This document shows, in pieces, positions 27,955 to 36,870 of a stretch of DNA of 64,000 nt (its first letter is position 1; each line of letters opens with the position of its first letter). The translations under genes and the position numbers were made by a program. Location of the stretch: the NCBI RefSeq assembly GCF_011764445.1, contig NZ_BLPG01000001.1, forward strand, positions 5,766,001 through 5,830,000. Direction: 5' to 3'. Under the pieces are notes generated by a model. That model ran no database searches. It worked only from the letters and a program-made list of their open reading frames with translations, and had not been told where the DNA came from. The DNA comes from Phytohabitans rumicis. GTDB taxonomy: Bacteria; Actinomycetota; Actinomycetes; Mycobacteriales; Micromonosporaceae.

Positions 27955-28357
27955 AAAGGCGCCCGAGGGCACCGATGTCAGCACCCGGCCCGACGTGCTC
28001 GACGGCCCGTTCTCGACCAGGCAGCTGCTGCGCCTGGACGAGGCGCTGCGGGTGGCCGACCGTTCCACCGGGCTGACCTTCAGCGTGTACCTCGGCGACC
28101 TGGACGAGCCGGTCCGGGCTCACGCCGAAAAGCTGCACTCCCAGCTCGCCGACCCGGATCGCTCCGTCATGGTCGCGGTCTCGCCCAACCAGCGGGCGCT
28201 GGAGATCGTGACGGGCGCGACCGCCCGCAAGCGCATCCTCGACCGCGACGCCAAGCTCGCCGCGCTGTCGATGGTGGCCGCCTTCGGCGGCGGCGACCTG
28301 GCCGGCGGCATCATCAGCGGCCTGGACCAACTAGCCACCCACGCCGGCCGCGCATAA
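27941..28357 (+). CDS. DUF5130 (TPM-like) family protein
   Basis: A 138-residue actinobacterial protein. VLDGPFSTRQLLRLDEALRV, FSVYLGDLDEPVRAHAEKLH, VMVAVSPNQRALEIVTGATA and the Gly-rich GGGDLAGGIISGLDQL match the DUF5130/TPM-like fold, whose biochemical role is not established. GTG at 27941 follows GGGAGG. It overlaps the upstream small membrane gene, so they form an operon. The 796-base gap that follows (28358-29153) contains only repeats as far as I can see. Confidence 0.85.
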   Translation: MTVGEKAPEGTDVSTRPDVLDGPFSTRQLLRLDEALRVADRSTGLTFSVYLGDLDEPVRAHAEKLHSQLADPDRSVMVAVSPNQRALEIVTGATARKRILDRDAKLAALSMVAAFGGGDLAGGIISGLDQLATHAGRA

Positions 28358-28494
28358 CCCCCTCCCCACCCGGCCCCGGGCACACCCCCGCGCAGCCTCT
28401 CGCCCCGGTGCCCCCCTCGCCCTGCGGCCTCGCCGCGCGCTTCTGCACGCCCCTCGCCGCGTCGCCGCCCCCTCGCCTCGCCGCCCCCTCTCCG

Positions 28495-28580
28495 CGTCGA
28501 TCAAGGGCAAATGGTCGTGCTTTGATCTCCGATCCACGGCCGTATGCCCTTGATCGGCGCGGAAATCCTTGATCGGCGGG
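28495..28580 (+). repeat. family A intergenic palindromic repeat, copy 4
   Basis: Arms CGATCAAGGGCAAATGGTCG and CGGCCGTATGCCCTTGATCG flank the centre CTTTGATCTCCGATC, so orientation is plus. A partial outer unit, ATCCTTGATCGGCGGGG, follows. It lies downstream of the DUF5130 gene. Confidence 0.85.
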
Positions 28581-28684
28581 GTGGGCGGCTCGGCGGGCCG
28601 GCGCTGGGTTGGCGAGCCCCGGCGTGGGTGGGGCGCCCTCAAGGCCGGGTAGTCAAGGGTTCCTGGGATCGACGCCAGCCTGCG

Positions 28685-28742
28685 GTGATCATGAGGTTAG
28701 CGTCGGGGAGAGCGCTTGCCCTGCTGCTAACTCCATGATCAC
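28685..28742. repeat. 17-bp near-perfect inverted repeat
   Basis: GTGATCATGAGGTTAGC at 28685-28701 and GCTAACTCCATGATCAC at 28726-28742 pair except for two adjacent bases. The 24-base loop is GC-rich. It sits between family A copy 4 and family B array 3, with no gene nearby. Confidence 0.6.
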
Positions 28743-28849
28743 CCGCGGCAGTCGGGCTAGCGTCCGAGTGGTCAGGGAACGGCGCGGTCACCGGCGACGC
28801 GTCTCGCGCTGCCTGGCCCTGAGGGCGCCGTAATACCCGCGCGGAGCTG

Positions 28850-28938
28850 AATAGGGGCGCCCCACTCACGGCCCGTCCCCAGGAGGGGACCCCTACTCGC
28901 GGGTCACACCTCGTATCGGGCCCAGGGTCCCTATTCGC
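28850..28938. repeat. family B array of short GGGGWCCCC palindromes, array 3
   Basis: Three units: AATAGGGGCGCCCCACTCAC (28850), GTCCCCAGGAGGGGACCCC (28875, followed by TACTCGC) and a degenerate GGGCCCAGGGTCCCTATTCG (28918). The AATAGGGG and CTCAC flanks are shared with array 1. It lies between family A copies 4 and 5, the same arrangement as at 3.8-4.3 kb. Confidence 0.65.
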
Positions 28939-28982
28939 CGGCGTCCGCCGCCAAGTGGGCAACCTCCCCGCACCCCCAGCGC

Positions 28983-29105
28983 GCCGATCAAGGACTCCGC
29001 CGTCGATCAAGGGCAAACGGTCGTGGAATGGAGATCGAACCACGGCCATATGCCCTTGATCGGCGGGGAGGCCCTTGATCGACGCGGAAGTCCTTGATCG
29101 GCGGG
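28983..29105 (-). repeat. family A intergenic palindromic repeat, copy 5
   Basis: Arms CGATCAAGGGCAAACGGTCG and CGGCCATATGCCCTTGATCG flank the centre GAATGGAGATCGAAC, giving inverted orientation. It has the most outer units of any copy: CGATCAAGGACTCCG before, and CCCTTGATCGACGCGG and GTCCTTGATCGGCGG after. The last is about 50 bases before the Uma2 gene start. Confidence 0.85.
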
Positions 29106-29153
29106 CGATTGCCCGGCGCGTCGGTAGGGTGGAGCGGGAGGAGGTGGTTCAGC

Positions 29154-29723
29154 GTGGCACCCCCACTCGCCGCCCCGGACCGGCCGTGGACCGAGTCCGA
29201 CCTGCGCGCGTTTCCTCACGACGATCACCGGTACGAGGTCATCGACGGTGCCCTCCACGTCAGCGCCCCGCTCGACGGTGACCACCAGCGCCTTGTTGAC
29301 GGCGTCATCGCTGACCTGCGCACGGCCGTACTGCCCGGGTGGCACGCGATCAGCCGCATCGGACTGCACTCCGGGGCCAGCTACCTCACGCCCGACATCA
29401 CCGTGCTGCGCCCGGGTACGGCGCCCGGCGCCACCTGGGCCGACCCCGCCGACGTCGCGCTCGTCGTGGAGGTGGAGTGCCCGAGTAGCCGCCGCTTCGA
29501 CCGCTACGTCAAGCCCGGCCTGTACGCGGAGGCGGGCATCGAGTCGTACTGGCGGATCGAGCGCACCAGCAACGGGCCCGTCGCGCACCTCTACAACCGC
29601 GCCGCGGCCGGCCACTACGAGCTGCACCGCAGCGTCAATCCCGGGCAGTGCGTGACGGCGGAGCTGCCGTACGCGGTGCAGGTGGCGCCGGCGACCTGGA
29701 CCGCATACCACACGACGGCATGA
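29154..29723 (+). CDS. Uma2-family PD-(D/E)XK nuclease-fold protein
   Basis: A 189-residue DUF820/Uma2 protein. Blocks are WTESDLRAFPHDDHRYEVIDG, GWHAISRIGLHSGASYLTPD, the Asp of PDITVLR, VALVVEVECPSSRRFDRYVK (the ExE/K site) and KPGLYAEAGIESYWRIE. The fold is restriction-endonuclease-like; a biological role is not established. Such genes are often accessory and multi-copy. GTG at 29154 follows GGGAGGAGG at nine bases, which decides the start over upstream in-frame codons lying in the repeat. Confidence 0.88.
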   Translation: MAPPLAAPDRPWTESDLRAFPHDDHRYEVIDGALHVSAPLDGDHQRLVDGVIADLRTAVLPGWHAISRIGLHSGASYLTPDITVLRPGTAPGATWADPADVALVVEVECPSSRRFDRYVKPGLYAEAGIESYWRIERTSNGPVAHLYNRAAAGHYELHRSVNPGQCVTAELPYAVQVAPATWTAYHTTA

Positions 29724-29812
29724 TCAGGGCGTTTTCCGCAGGCGCCCCGGTTGTCCACAGATCTTCAAACGGCGGTGGCGGATAGGTCTGGGCGGTCGCC
29801 ACCCTGTCGCCC

Positions 29813-30760
29813 ATGAGTGACCTGTACGACGACGCCGCGGCCCTGCCCCGACTCCTGCGCGGCATGCGGGAGTCGCACCGCGTCCAGGACATGCGCCAGT
29901 CCCGCAGCGCGACCCGGTGGGCGCGGGCCAAGGGCCGGCTGTCCCACCCGTTCCACGAGGTGTACGTCGACGGTGCGGAAGCCGCGGACCTGCTCGACGT
30001 GCTGCGTGCTGCCGCGCTCGTGCTCCCGCCGGACGCGGCGCTCGCCCACCACACGGCGGCGCTGCTGTACGGCTTCGGCGTCGTGCCCACCGAGGCGGTG
30101 CACGTTGCCGTCCCCGCCGGCGCGGCCGTGCCACAGCGTCGGGGCGTACGCGTCCACGAGGCGGTGCTGCCGTTCGACGACGTGCGGGAGGTCTTCGGGC
30201 TGACCTGCCTCGCGCCGGCGCGGTGCGCGGTCGACCTCGCCCGGCAGCTGGGCCGCCCGGACGCGCTGGCGACGCTCGACGCCGCCCTCCGCGCCGGCGC
30301 CTGCACCGAGGCGGAGCTCGCCGCCGAGGTGTTGCGGCACGACCGGCTGCGCGGCGTACGCCAGGCGCGTGAGCTGGTGCCGCTCGCCACCCCGCTCGCG
30401 GAGTGCCGGCAGGAGAGCCACCTCCGGCTGGTGATCCACGATGGACGGCTGCCGGCGCCGCGGCCACAGCTGGTGGTGGTCGACGAGTGGGGCGTGGAGC
30501 GCTGCCGGCTGGACCTTGGGTACGAGGAGGAGCAGGTCGGCGTCGAGTTCGACGGCGCGTCCCATCTGGACCGGATGCGGCTGCGCAACGACCGGCAGCG
30601 CCACAACTGGCTGGAGACCCGGGGGTGGCGGATGCGCTACTTCACGGACGTCGACCTGTACCGGGCGCCGGACCGCCTCGTGGCGACGCTGAAGGCCACG
30701 CTCAACGACCGTCGATCAAGGACTTTCACGTCGATCAAGGGCATACGGCCGCGGATTTGA
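29813..30760 (+). CDS. AbiEi-like / DUF559-type protein with repeat-derived C-terminus
   Basis: A 315-residue protein. The N-terminal half resembles the winged-helix plus C-terminal domain of AbiEi antitoxin-like proteins (HPFHEVYVDGAEAADLLDVL, LAHHTAALLYGFGVVP, FGLTCLAPARCAVDLAR). The C-terminal part reads like a DUF559/Vsr-fold endonuclease: LDLGYEEEQVGVEFDGASH, then RNDRQRHNWLETRGWRMRYF. No partner toxin gene is adjacent. The final 16 or so residues (RRSRTFTSIKGIRPRI) are encoded by family A repeat copy 6, which also supplies the TGA stop, so the natural end has probably been replaced. Confidence 0.75.
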   Translation: MSDLYDDAAALPRLLRGMRESHRVQDMRQSRSATRWARAKGRLSHPFHEVYVDGAEAADLLDVLRAAALVLPPDAALAHHTAALLYGFGVVPTEAVHVAVPAGAAVPQRRGVRVHEAVLPFDDVREVFGLTCLAPARCAVDLARQLGRPDALATLDAALRAGACTEAELAAEVLRHDRLRGVRQARELVPLATPLAECRQESHLRLVIHDGRLPAPRPQLVVVDEWGVERCRLDLGYEEEQVGVEFDGASHLDRMRLRNDRQRHNWLETRGWRMRYFTDVDLYRAPDRLVATLKATLNDRRSRTFTSIKGIRPRI

Positions 30761-30795
30761 GATCAAACCACGGCCATATGCCCTTGATCGACGGG
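30711..30795 (-). repeat. family A intergenic palindromic repeat, copy 6
   Basis: Arms CGATCAAGGGCATACGGCCG and CGGCCATATGCCCTTGATCG flank the centre GATTTGAGATCAAACCA, giving inverted orientation. The partial outer unit GTCGATCAAGGACTTTCACG precedes it. It overlaps the last 50 bases of the AbiEi-like gene and lies before the converging pepN stop. Confidence 0.85.
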
Positions 30796-30855
30796 AGAGG
30801 AGGGCGCGCCGAGCGGCGCGCGCCCAAAAGCCCGCGCGCCCAAAAGCCCGCGCGC

Positions 30856-33402
30856 CTAAAGGGCCGCGCTGTCGCGGGCGCGGGCCTTGATGGCGCGGAC
30901 TACGCCGTCTTTGCCTTCGGCTACCAGGCGGCGTAGGGGGGCGGGGTGGCCCTCCTGGGCGAGCCAGGCGTCCGTGGCGGCCACGGTGGCGGCGTCCACC
31001 TGGTACGCCGGGTACGCCAGCATCACGAACTCCTGCGCCGGCTCGCTGTCCCGCCGCGCCCACACGTCGCCGACCGCGTCGAAGTACGGCTGGACGTACG
31101 GCGCGGTCAGCTCGACCTGGGTCGGGTGCTGCAAGCCCTGCAACAGCGCCCGGTGCTCCCAGTTGGGCAGGGCGTCGCCACCGGCCAGCCGGCGCCACAC
31201 CTCGGCCTTGCCGGCGGGCGTGGGCAGCAGTGCCCGCGCGTACGCGGCCTCCCGCTCGCCGCTGGCCGTACGGTCGGTCGCCAGTTCGGCCTCGATCTCG
31301 TCGAGCCCGACGACGGTCTTGGCGGTCAGCGACTGCACCAGCGACCAGCGCAGCTCGGTGTCGATGGTCAGGCCGTCCGGCACGCCCACACCGTCGAGCC
31401 AGCCGCGCAGCACGGCCAGGTCGTCGGCGCTGCGGGCGGCGGAGGCGTACGCGCGGGCCCAGGCGAGCTGGAAGCCGCTGCCCGGCTCGGCCGCCGCCAC
31501 CGCCGCGCGGGCGGCCCCGGCCAGCGCGGCCCACCCTTCCGGCGCCCACGCCGGGTCGGCGTAGAAGGACAGCGTGCTCTGGGCCTGCCGCAGCGTGGCG
31601 GTGATCAGGTTGATGTCGCCCTCGGCGGGCAGGCCGGCGACGACCAGCGCCACGTAGTCGCGGGCGGCCAGTTCGGCGTCGCGCACCATGTCCCAGGCGG
31701 CCGCCCAGCACAGCGCCCGCGCCAGCGACGACTCGAAGCCGGCGACGTGCTGCACGACGGTGGCCATCGAGCGGTCGTCCAGCCGCAGCTTGGCGTACGT
31801 CAGGTCGTCGTCGTTGAACAGCAGCACGTCGGCGGCGCGTACGCCGGTCAGGGGCAGCGAGGTCCGCTCGCCGGTGACGTCGATCTCCAGCCGTTCGCGC
31901 CGCACGAGGCGGTCGTCGACCAGGTCGTACAGGCCCACGCCGAGGCGGTGGGTGCGCAGCACGGGGTAGTCCGTGGGCGCCTCCTGCAGCACGTTCACCG
32001 ATTCGTAGGTGCCGTCCGCAGCGACCGTAAGGGAAGGGCGGAGCGTGTTGACCTGCGCGGTCTCCAGCCACTGCGCGGCGAACTTGCGCAGCTCCCGGCC
32101 GGAGGCGGCCTCCAGTTCGCTGAGCAGGTCGTCGAACGTGGCGTTGCCCCAGGCGTGCCGGGCGAAGTAGGAGCGCAGGCCGGCCAGGAAGGCGTCCTCC
32201 CCGACGTACGCGACCAGCTGCTTGATCACGCTGGCGCCCTTGGCGTACGTGATGCCGTCGAAGTTGACCTCGACGGCGGCCAGGTCGGGCATCTCGCAGT
32301 AGACCGGGTGGGTGGAGGAGAGCTGGTCCTGCCGGTAGCCCCAGTTCTTGCGGACGGACAGGAACGTCGTCCACGCGTCGGTGAAGCGCGTCGCGTTGGT
32401 GTTGCACCAGTGGCTGGCCCACTCGGCGAACGACTCGTTGAGCCACAGGTCGTTCCACCAGCGCATGGTCACGAGGTTGCCGAACCACATGTGGGCGAGC
32501 TCGTGCAGGATCGTGTTGGCCCGCTGCTCGTGCTCGAAGTCGGTGACCTGCGACCGGAAGACGTAGTGCGCCTCGGCGTGGGTGACGCAGCCGAAGTTCT
32601 CCATCGCGCCGGCGTTGAAGTCCGGCACCCAGATCTGGTCGTACTTGGGCAGCGGGTAGCGCACCCCGAACTGCTCGTGGAAGTAGTCGAAGCCCTGCGT
32701 GGTGATGGTGTGCAGCTCGTCCGGATCGAGGTACCGCGCCATCGAGGCCCGGCAGAAGTAGCCCAGGTCGATTCCGTCGTGCTCGTACCGCACCTCGTGG
32801 TACGGCCCCGCGCACAGCGCCGTGATGTACGTGCTCATCCGGGCCGACGTGGCGAAGTGAACGGTCTTGACGTCATCCGAGGAGTCGACGTCGGCGACCG
32901 GGGAGTTCGACACGACCCGCCAGTGGGCCGGCACGATCGCGTGCCAGGTGTAGACGCTCTTGAGGTCGGGCTGGTCGAAGCAGGCGTACACCCGCTGGGC
33001 GTCGGCCGTCTCGAACTGGCTGTAGAGGTAGACCTCCTTGTCGACCGGGTCGACGCTGCGGTGCATGCCCTGGCCGCTGGCGGAGTAGAAGAAGTCGGCG
33101 TCCACCACGAGGGTGTTTTCGCCGGCCAGGCCGGGGAGCACGAGACCCGTCTCGGCGGACCAGTCGGAGGTGTCGACCGGGGCGCCGTTGAGCGTGGCAC
33201 CGCGTACCCGCTGGGCGGCCAGCTCGACGAAGGTGGTGGCCCCCGGTTCCGCGCAGCGGAACGTTATCTCGGTGGTCGAGCGGAAGGTCTGGTCGCCCAA
33301 GCCCGCGCCGGAGAGGTCCAGGGTGATGTCGTATCCGGTCACGTCCAGCAGGCGGGCGCGCTCGGCCGCCTCGACCTGGGTCAGGTTGCGCACTCCGGCC
33401 AC
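30856..33402 (-). CDS. pepN: aminopeptidase N (M1 family)
   Basis: An 848-residue zinc aminopeptidase. The exopeptidase motif is FNAGAMENFGCVTHAEAH and the zinc site is ILHELAHMWFGNLVT, with the third ligand in NDLWLNESFAEWASH. The ERAP1-like C-terminal helical domain fills the rest. It removes N-terminal residues from peptides in the cytoplasm; there is no signal peptide. The start is GTG at 33402 (MAGVRNLTQVEAAERARLL), as in actinobacterial PepN. It is divergent from the nitroreductase gene. Confidence 0.95.
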   Translation of the reverse strand: MAGVRNLTQVEAAERARLLDVTGYDITLDLSGAGLGDQTFRSTTEITFRCAEPGATTFVELAAQRVRGATLNGAPVDTSDWSAETGLVLPGLAGENTLVVDADFFYSASGQGMHRSVDPVDKEVYLYSQFETADAQRVYACFDQPDLKSVYTWHAIVPAHWRVVSNSPVADVDSSDDVKTVHFATSARMSTYITALCAGPYHEVRYEHDGIDLGYFCRASMARYLDPDELHTITTQGFDYFHEQFGVRYPLPKYDQIWVPDFNAGAMENFGCVTHAEAHYVFRSQVTDFEHEQRANTILHELAHMWFGNLVTMRWWNDLWLNESFAEWASHWCNTNATRFTDAWTTFLSVRKNWGYRQDQLSSTHPVYCEMPDLAAVEVNFDGITYAKGASVIKQLVAYVGEDAFLAGLRSYFARHAWGNATFDDLLSELEAASGRELRKFAAQWLETAQVNTLRPSLTVAADGTYESVNVLQEAPTDYPVLRTHRLGVGLYDLVDDRLVRRERLEIDVTGERTSLPLTGVRAADVLLFNDDDLTYAKLRLDDRSMATVVQHVAGFESSLARALCWAAAWDMVRDAELAARDYVALVVAGLPAEGDINLITATLRQAQSTLSFYADPAWAPEGWAALAGAARAAVAAAEPGSGFQLAWARAYASAARSADDLAVLRGWLDGVGVPDGLTIDTELRWSLVQSLTAKTVVGLDEIEAELATDRTASGEREAAYARALLPTPAGKAEVWRRLAGGDALPNWEHRALLQGLQHPTQVELTAPYVQPYFDAVGDVWARRDSEPAQEFVMLAYPAYQVDAATVAATDAWLAQEGHPAPLRRLVAEGKDGVVRAIKARARDSAAL

Positions 33403-33567
33403 GGTCTCCCGCCTCTCTCCAGCCCGTCGTCGTCGACGGGCTCGTGGTGGGCCGCGCGTTGTTGTCAGCCCCGTCGAAAGAGTGTTTCATGCTCGCCTCA
33501 AAGAGGCGTGGCCCAGGTCACCGTATCCCGAGGTGCCGTTGGCGCATCGCTGGGAGACGATGAGGAC

Positions 33568-34194
33568 ATGGTTGAGCGTTCATCTGTTGACATGTGGTTT
33601 GATCCCATCTGCCCATGGGCGTGGCTGACCTCCCGCTGGCTGCTGGAGGTGGAAAAGGTCCGCCCGATCGACATCCAGTTCCATGTGATGAGTCTCTCCG
33701 TGCTCAACGAGGGTCGGGAGCTGCCCCGCAACTACCGGCGGATGATGGACACCAGTTGGGCGCCGGTGCGGATCTGCGTCGCGGCCGAGCAGAAGTACGG
33801 CCCGCAGGTCCTGCGCGGCCTCTACACCGAGCTGGGCACCCGGATCCACCCCGGCAAGCAGGAGCGCGGGCCGGAGCTCTACCGGGCGGCGCTCGCCGCG
33901 GCCGGCCTCGACCCCGAGCTCGCCCAGGCGGGCGATTCTTCCGAGTACGACGAAGCGCTGCGCGCCAGCCACGACGCCGGCATGAAGCCGGTGGGTCTCG
34001 ACGTCGGCACGCCGGTGATCCACGCCCCCGGCCCGGTCGACGGTGAGAAGATCGCGTTCTTCGGCCCCGTGATCACGCCCGCGCCGCGGGGCGAGGCCGC
34101 CGGCCGGCTCTGGGACGGCGTCCTTCTCGTGGCCGGTACCCCCGGCTTTTACGAGATCAAGCGCACCCGCGACGCCCAGCCGATCTTCGATTGA
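33568..34194 (+). CDS. mycothiol-dependent nitroreductase-like DsbA-fold protein (Rv2466c type)
   Basis: A 208-residue thioredoxin/DsbA-fold protein. VDMWFDPICPWAWLTSRWLL, FHVMSLSVLNEGRELP, AAEQKYGPQVLRGLYTELG and VGLDVGTPVIHAPGP, then AFFGPVITPAPRGEAAGRLW follow the Rv2466c pattern closely. The active site reads CPWA, with only the first Cys of a CxxC pair. Family members use mycothiol to reduce nitro compounds and contribute to oxidative-stress resistance. ATG at 33568 gives MVERSSVDMW. Confidence 0.87.
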   Translation: MVERSSVDMWFDPICPWAWLTSRWLLEVEKVRPIDIQFHVMSLSVLNEGRELPRNYRRMMDTSWAPVRICVAAEQKYGPQVLRGLYTELGTRIHPGKQERGPELYRAALAAAGLDPELAQAGDSSEYDEALRASHDAGMKPVGLDVGTPVIHAPGPVDGEKIAFFGPVITPAPRGEAAGRLWDGVLLVAGTPGFYEIKRTRDAQPIFD

Positions 34195-34273
34195 GGGAGC
34201 CCTTTCCTTGCAGGTGGGACAGCATGCAGGGTGTCGGGCGTCACACCAACCAGCGACGGTAGCGTCACGCAGT

Positions 34274-35472
34274 ATGACGATCGTGCATCCGATCGCCCGG
34301 GCCTGGATCACCACTGGTGGCACCGGCGCACAAAACTACGATGAATTCGCCGACGACGCCGAAATCACGTCCATCATTGCCGATAACCCGCACAGTGCCC
34401 TGGCCGTCGAGATGCCCCACCGGGCACCGGAGAGCCTTGGCACCTCATTCAGCGATGCCCTGCCGGCGGCGGTCGAGCGGCTCGGCGAGGCCAAGGCCGA
34501 CGGCAGCTACACGCCCGCCGAGCGGGTCATCGCGCTCTACCGGATCAGCGCGCCGGGCGACGAGCCGGCGTACGGGTTCTTCGGCATGGTGGACACCGAC
34601 CAGATCTCGACCAGCGCTGACGAGCCCGGTCTGGTGATCCGCAACGAGGACGTCTTCATCGGAAAGGTGCACGAACGGGTGGCGCTGGCCAAGGCGACCG
34701 GCCACCTGCTGTCTCCCGTACTCCTGCTGCAGACCGGCAACGGCGAGGCGCTGCACGAGGCGCTCGCCGCGGCGGTCGAGGCCGCCGGCCCCCGGCCGCG
34801 ACCGATGCCGACCAGGCCGGGCGCACGCACGCCATCTGGCTGGTCGGCCCCGGCCCGGTCCAGGACGAGCTGTGCGAGCTGGCCGGCGGCGGCGACCTGG
34901 TCGTGGCCGACGGCAACCACCGCAGCCTGGCCGCCCAGACCGGCGGGCTGCCGCGCTTCCTCGCCGTGATCACCACGCCCGACTCGGTGACCATCCAGCC
35001 GTACAACCGGCTGGTCAGCGAGCTGACCATGACCGTGCCCGAAATGCTGGAGCGGCTCCGCGCGCGCGGCGCGTCGGTCTACCCGATGGACGGCCCGCCG
35101 ACGGTGCCGGCCTCCGGGGGCACCATTCACCTGTACGCCGGCGGCAAGGTGCACGCGGTCGCGCTGCCGCCCACCCCGGGCGCGAGCGACGTGGACAACC
35201 TCGACCACGCGCTCGTCGAACGGGTGGTGCTGCGGGACGCGCTCGGGCTGGACCCGGGCGACAAGCGGATCACGTACGTCGGCGGCGACTACCCGGCGAG
35301 CTGGCTGGCCGGCGAGGTCGACGCGGGGCACGCCGAGATGGCGATCCTGATCGCGCCGGTGACCGTCGAGGACTTCGTCACCGTCAACCTGGACCGGCTC
35401 AAGCTGCCGCGCAAGAGCACCTGGTTCACTCCGAAGGCGCGGGGTGGTCTGGTCCTGGCGCAGTTGTCGTGA
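34274..35472 (+). CDS. DUF1015 family protein, frame broken at about 34790
   Basis: A conserved protein of about 400 residues. The N-terminal part (MTIVHPIARAWITTG to VEAAGP) is in one frame. After a C5 run at 34789-34793 the frame shifts and the sequence becomes Arg/Ser/Pro-rich nonsense ending at 34969. Adding one C gives AGPPAATDADQAGRTHAIWL, then VADGNHRSLAAQ, ITTPDSVTIQPYNRLV and a stop at 35472 after LVLAQLS, which matches DUF1015. The GNHR motif is the family hallmark; its activity is not known. The restored stop overlaps the esterase start (GTGA). I read this as an intact gene with a sequencing indel. Confidence 0.82.
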
Positions 35473-36377
35473 AGCTCCACCCGCAGGTGGCCGCGTCCCT
35501 AGCGGCGCGGCCCCGGCCGACGCAGGAGCAGATCGCCACCGACCCGATGGCGCAGCTGCTGGCCACCCGGGCGGCCATGGAGGCGGCGGTGGACCGGGAG
35601 TGCGGGCCACCTGCGCCGGTCGCCGAGGTGTCCGACGTGGACGCGAACGGCGTACCCTGCCGGCTCTACGTCCCCGCGCCCGGCGCGCCCGTGCTGCTCT
35701 ACCTGCACGGCGGCGGCTGGGCGACGGGCAGCGTGGAGACCGTCGACCGGCTCTGCCGGCGGATCGCCGCCGGCTCCGGCTGCGCGATCCTCTCGGTCGG
35801 CTACCGGCTCGCGCCCGAGCACCCGCACCCGGCCGCGATCGAGGACGCCGAGGCCGCCCTCGGGTGGCTGCGGGCCACCGCGCCGGGCGTCGACACCACC
35901 CGGCTCGCGGTCGGCGGCGACAGCGCCGGCGCGCAGCTGGCCACCGTCGTCGCGAGGCGCCAGCGCGACGCGGGTACGCCGCTGGCGTACCAAGTTTTGA
36001 TCAATCCGTGCCTGGACCCGACGATGTCGTCGGCGTCCTTCGCGGAGTTCGGCGAACTCGGCGTCGAGGCCACCGCGGCGGCCCTGTTCTGGACGCTGTT
36101 CGTGCCGGACGCCGGCGACCGGCTGAGCCCGGACGTGGCGCCGCTCACCGCGGACCTGGCCGGCATGCCACCCACGCTGATCCTGACCGCCGAGTACGAC
36201 GTGCTGCGCGACGAGGGCGAGCGGTACGGCGACCTGCTGCTCGCCGCCGGGGTGCCCACGGTCGTGGTGCGGTACCTGGGCGTCAACCACGGCTGGGCGC
36301 GCAAGCTGGCGCTCTTCGACGCCGCCGGGCCGGCCGCCGACCAGGTCGCGGCCGGGCTGCGCGCCGCCCTGGCGTGA
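35469..36377 (+). CDS. alpha/beta hydrolase, hormone-sensitive-lipase-type esterase
   Basis: A 302-residue esterase. The oxyanion-hole motif is LLYLHGGGWATGS, followed by CAILSVGYRLAPEHPHPAA. The nucleophile elbow is VGGDSAGAQLA, the acid is in TAEYDVLRDEG and the His is in GVNHGWAR. It would hydrolyse short-chain esters; the physiological substrate is unknown. GTG at 35469 overlaps the DUF1015 stop, so the two are coupled. The ribose-5-phosphate isomerase gene follows after 21 bases. Confidence 0.9.
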   Translation: MKLHPQVAASLAARPRPTQEQIATDPMAQLLATRAAMEAAVDRECGPPAPVAEVSDVDANGVPCRLYVPAPGAPVLLYLHGGGWATGSVETVDRLCRRIAAGSGCAILSVGYRLAPEHPHPAAIEDAEAALGWLRATAPGVDTTRLAVGGDSAGAQLATVVARRQRDAGTPLAYQVLINPCLDPTMSSASFAEFGELGVEATAAALFWTLFVPDAGDRLSPDVAPLTADLAGMPPTLILTAEYDVLRDEGERYGDLLLAAGVPTVVVRYLGVNHGWARKLALFDAAGPAADQVAAGLRAALA

Positions 36378-36398
36378 TCGCCTGACAGACTGCCCAAC

Positions 36399-36866
36399 AT
36401 GCGCGTCTACCTGGGAGCCGACCACGCCGGCTACGAGCTGAAGGTGCACCTCGTCAACTACCTCGGCAAGCAGGGGTACGAGGCGATCGACGTCGGACCG
36501 CACGCGTTCGACCCGGACGACGACTACCCCGCGTACTGCCTGCACACCGGCGCTCGCGTGGTGGACGACCCGGGCAGCCTCGGCATCGTGATCGGCGGCT
36601 CCGGCAACGGCGAGCAGATCGCGGCCAACAAGGTCGCCGGCGTACGGGCCGCGCTGGCCTGGAACACCGAGGTCGCCCAGCTCGCCCGGCAGCACAACGA
36701 CGCCAACGTGGTGGCCATCGGCGCCCGCCAGCACACGATCGACGACGCCACCGCGATCGTGGAGGCGTTCGTGACCAGCCTCTTCTCCGGCAACGAGCGG
36801 CACGCCCGGCGGATCGCGCAGGTGGCGGAGTACGAGAAGTCCGGCGAGCTCCCGCCGCTGCCCTAG
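36399..36866 (+). CDS. rpiB: ribose-5-phosphate isomerase B
   Basis: A 155-residue RpiB that interconverts ribose-5-phosphate and ribulose-5-phosphate. YLGADHAGYELKVHLVNYL is the N-terminal substrate loop. VIGGSGNGEQIAANKVAGVRA is the actinobacterial variant in which Glu takes the place of the Cys base of enteric RpiB. ARQHNDANVVAIGARQ completes the site. It starts with ATG at 36399 and its stop nearly abuts the converging small gene. Confidence 0.95.
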   Translation: MRVYLGADHAGYELKVHLVNYLGKQGYEAIDVGPHAFDPDDDYPAYCLHTGARVVDDPGSLGIVIGGSGNGEQIAANKVAGVRAALAWNTEVAQLARQHNDANVVAIGARQHTIDDATAIVEAFVTSLFSGNERHARRIAQVAEYEKSGELPPLP

Positions 36867-36870
36867 GGCG

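Noticed and set aside
29154-30760. Uma2 and AbiEi/DUF559-like genes as a new defence island
   Set aside because: Both families are common scattered accessory genes; there is no toxin partner, restriction gene or other defence gene nearby to support a system.
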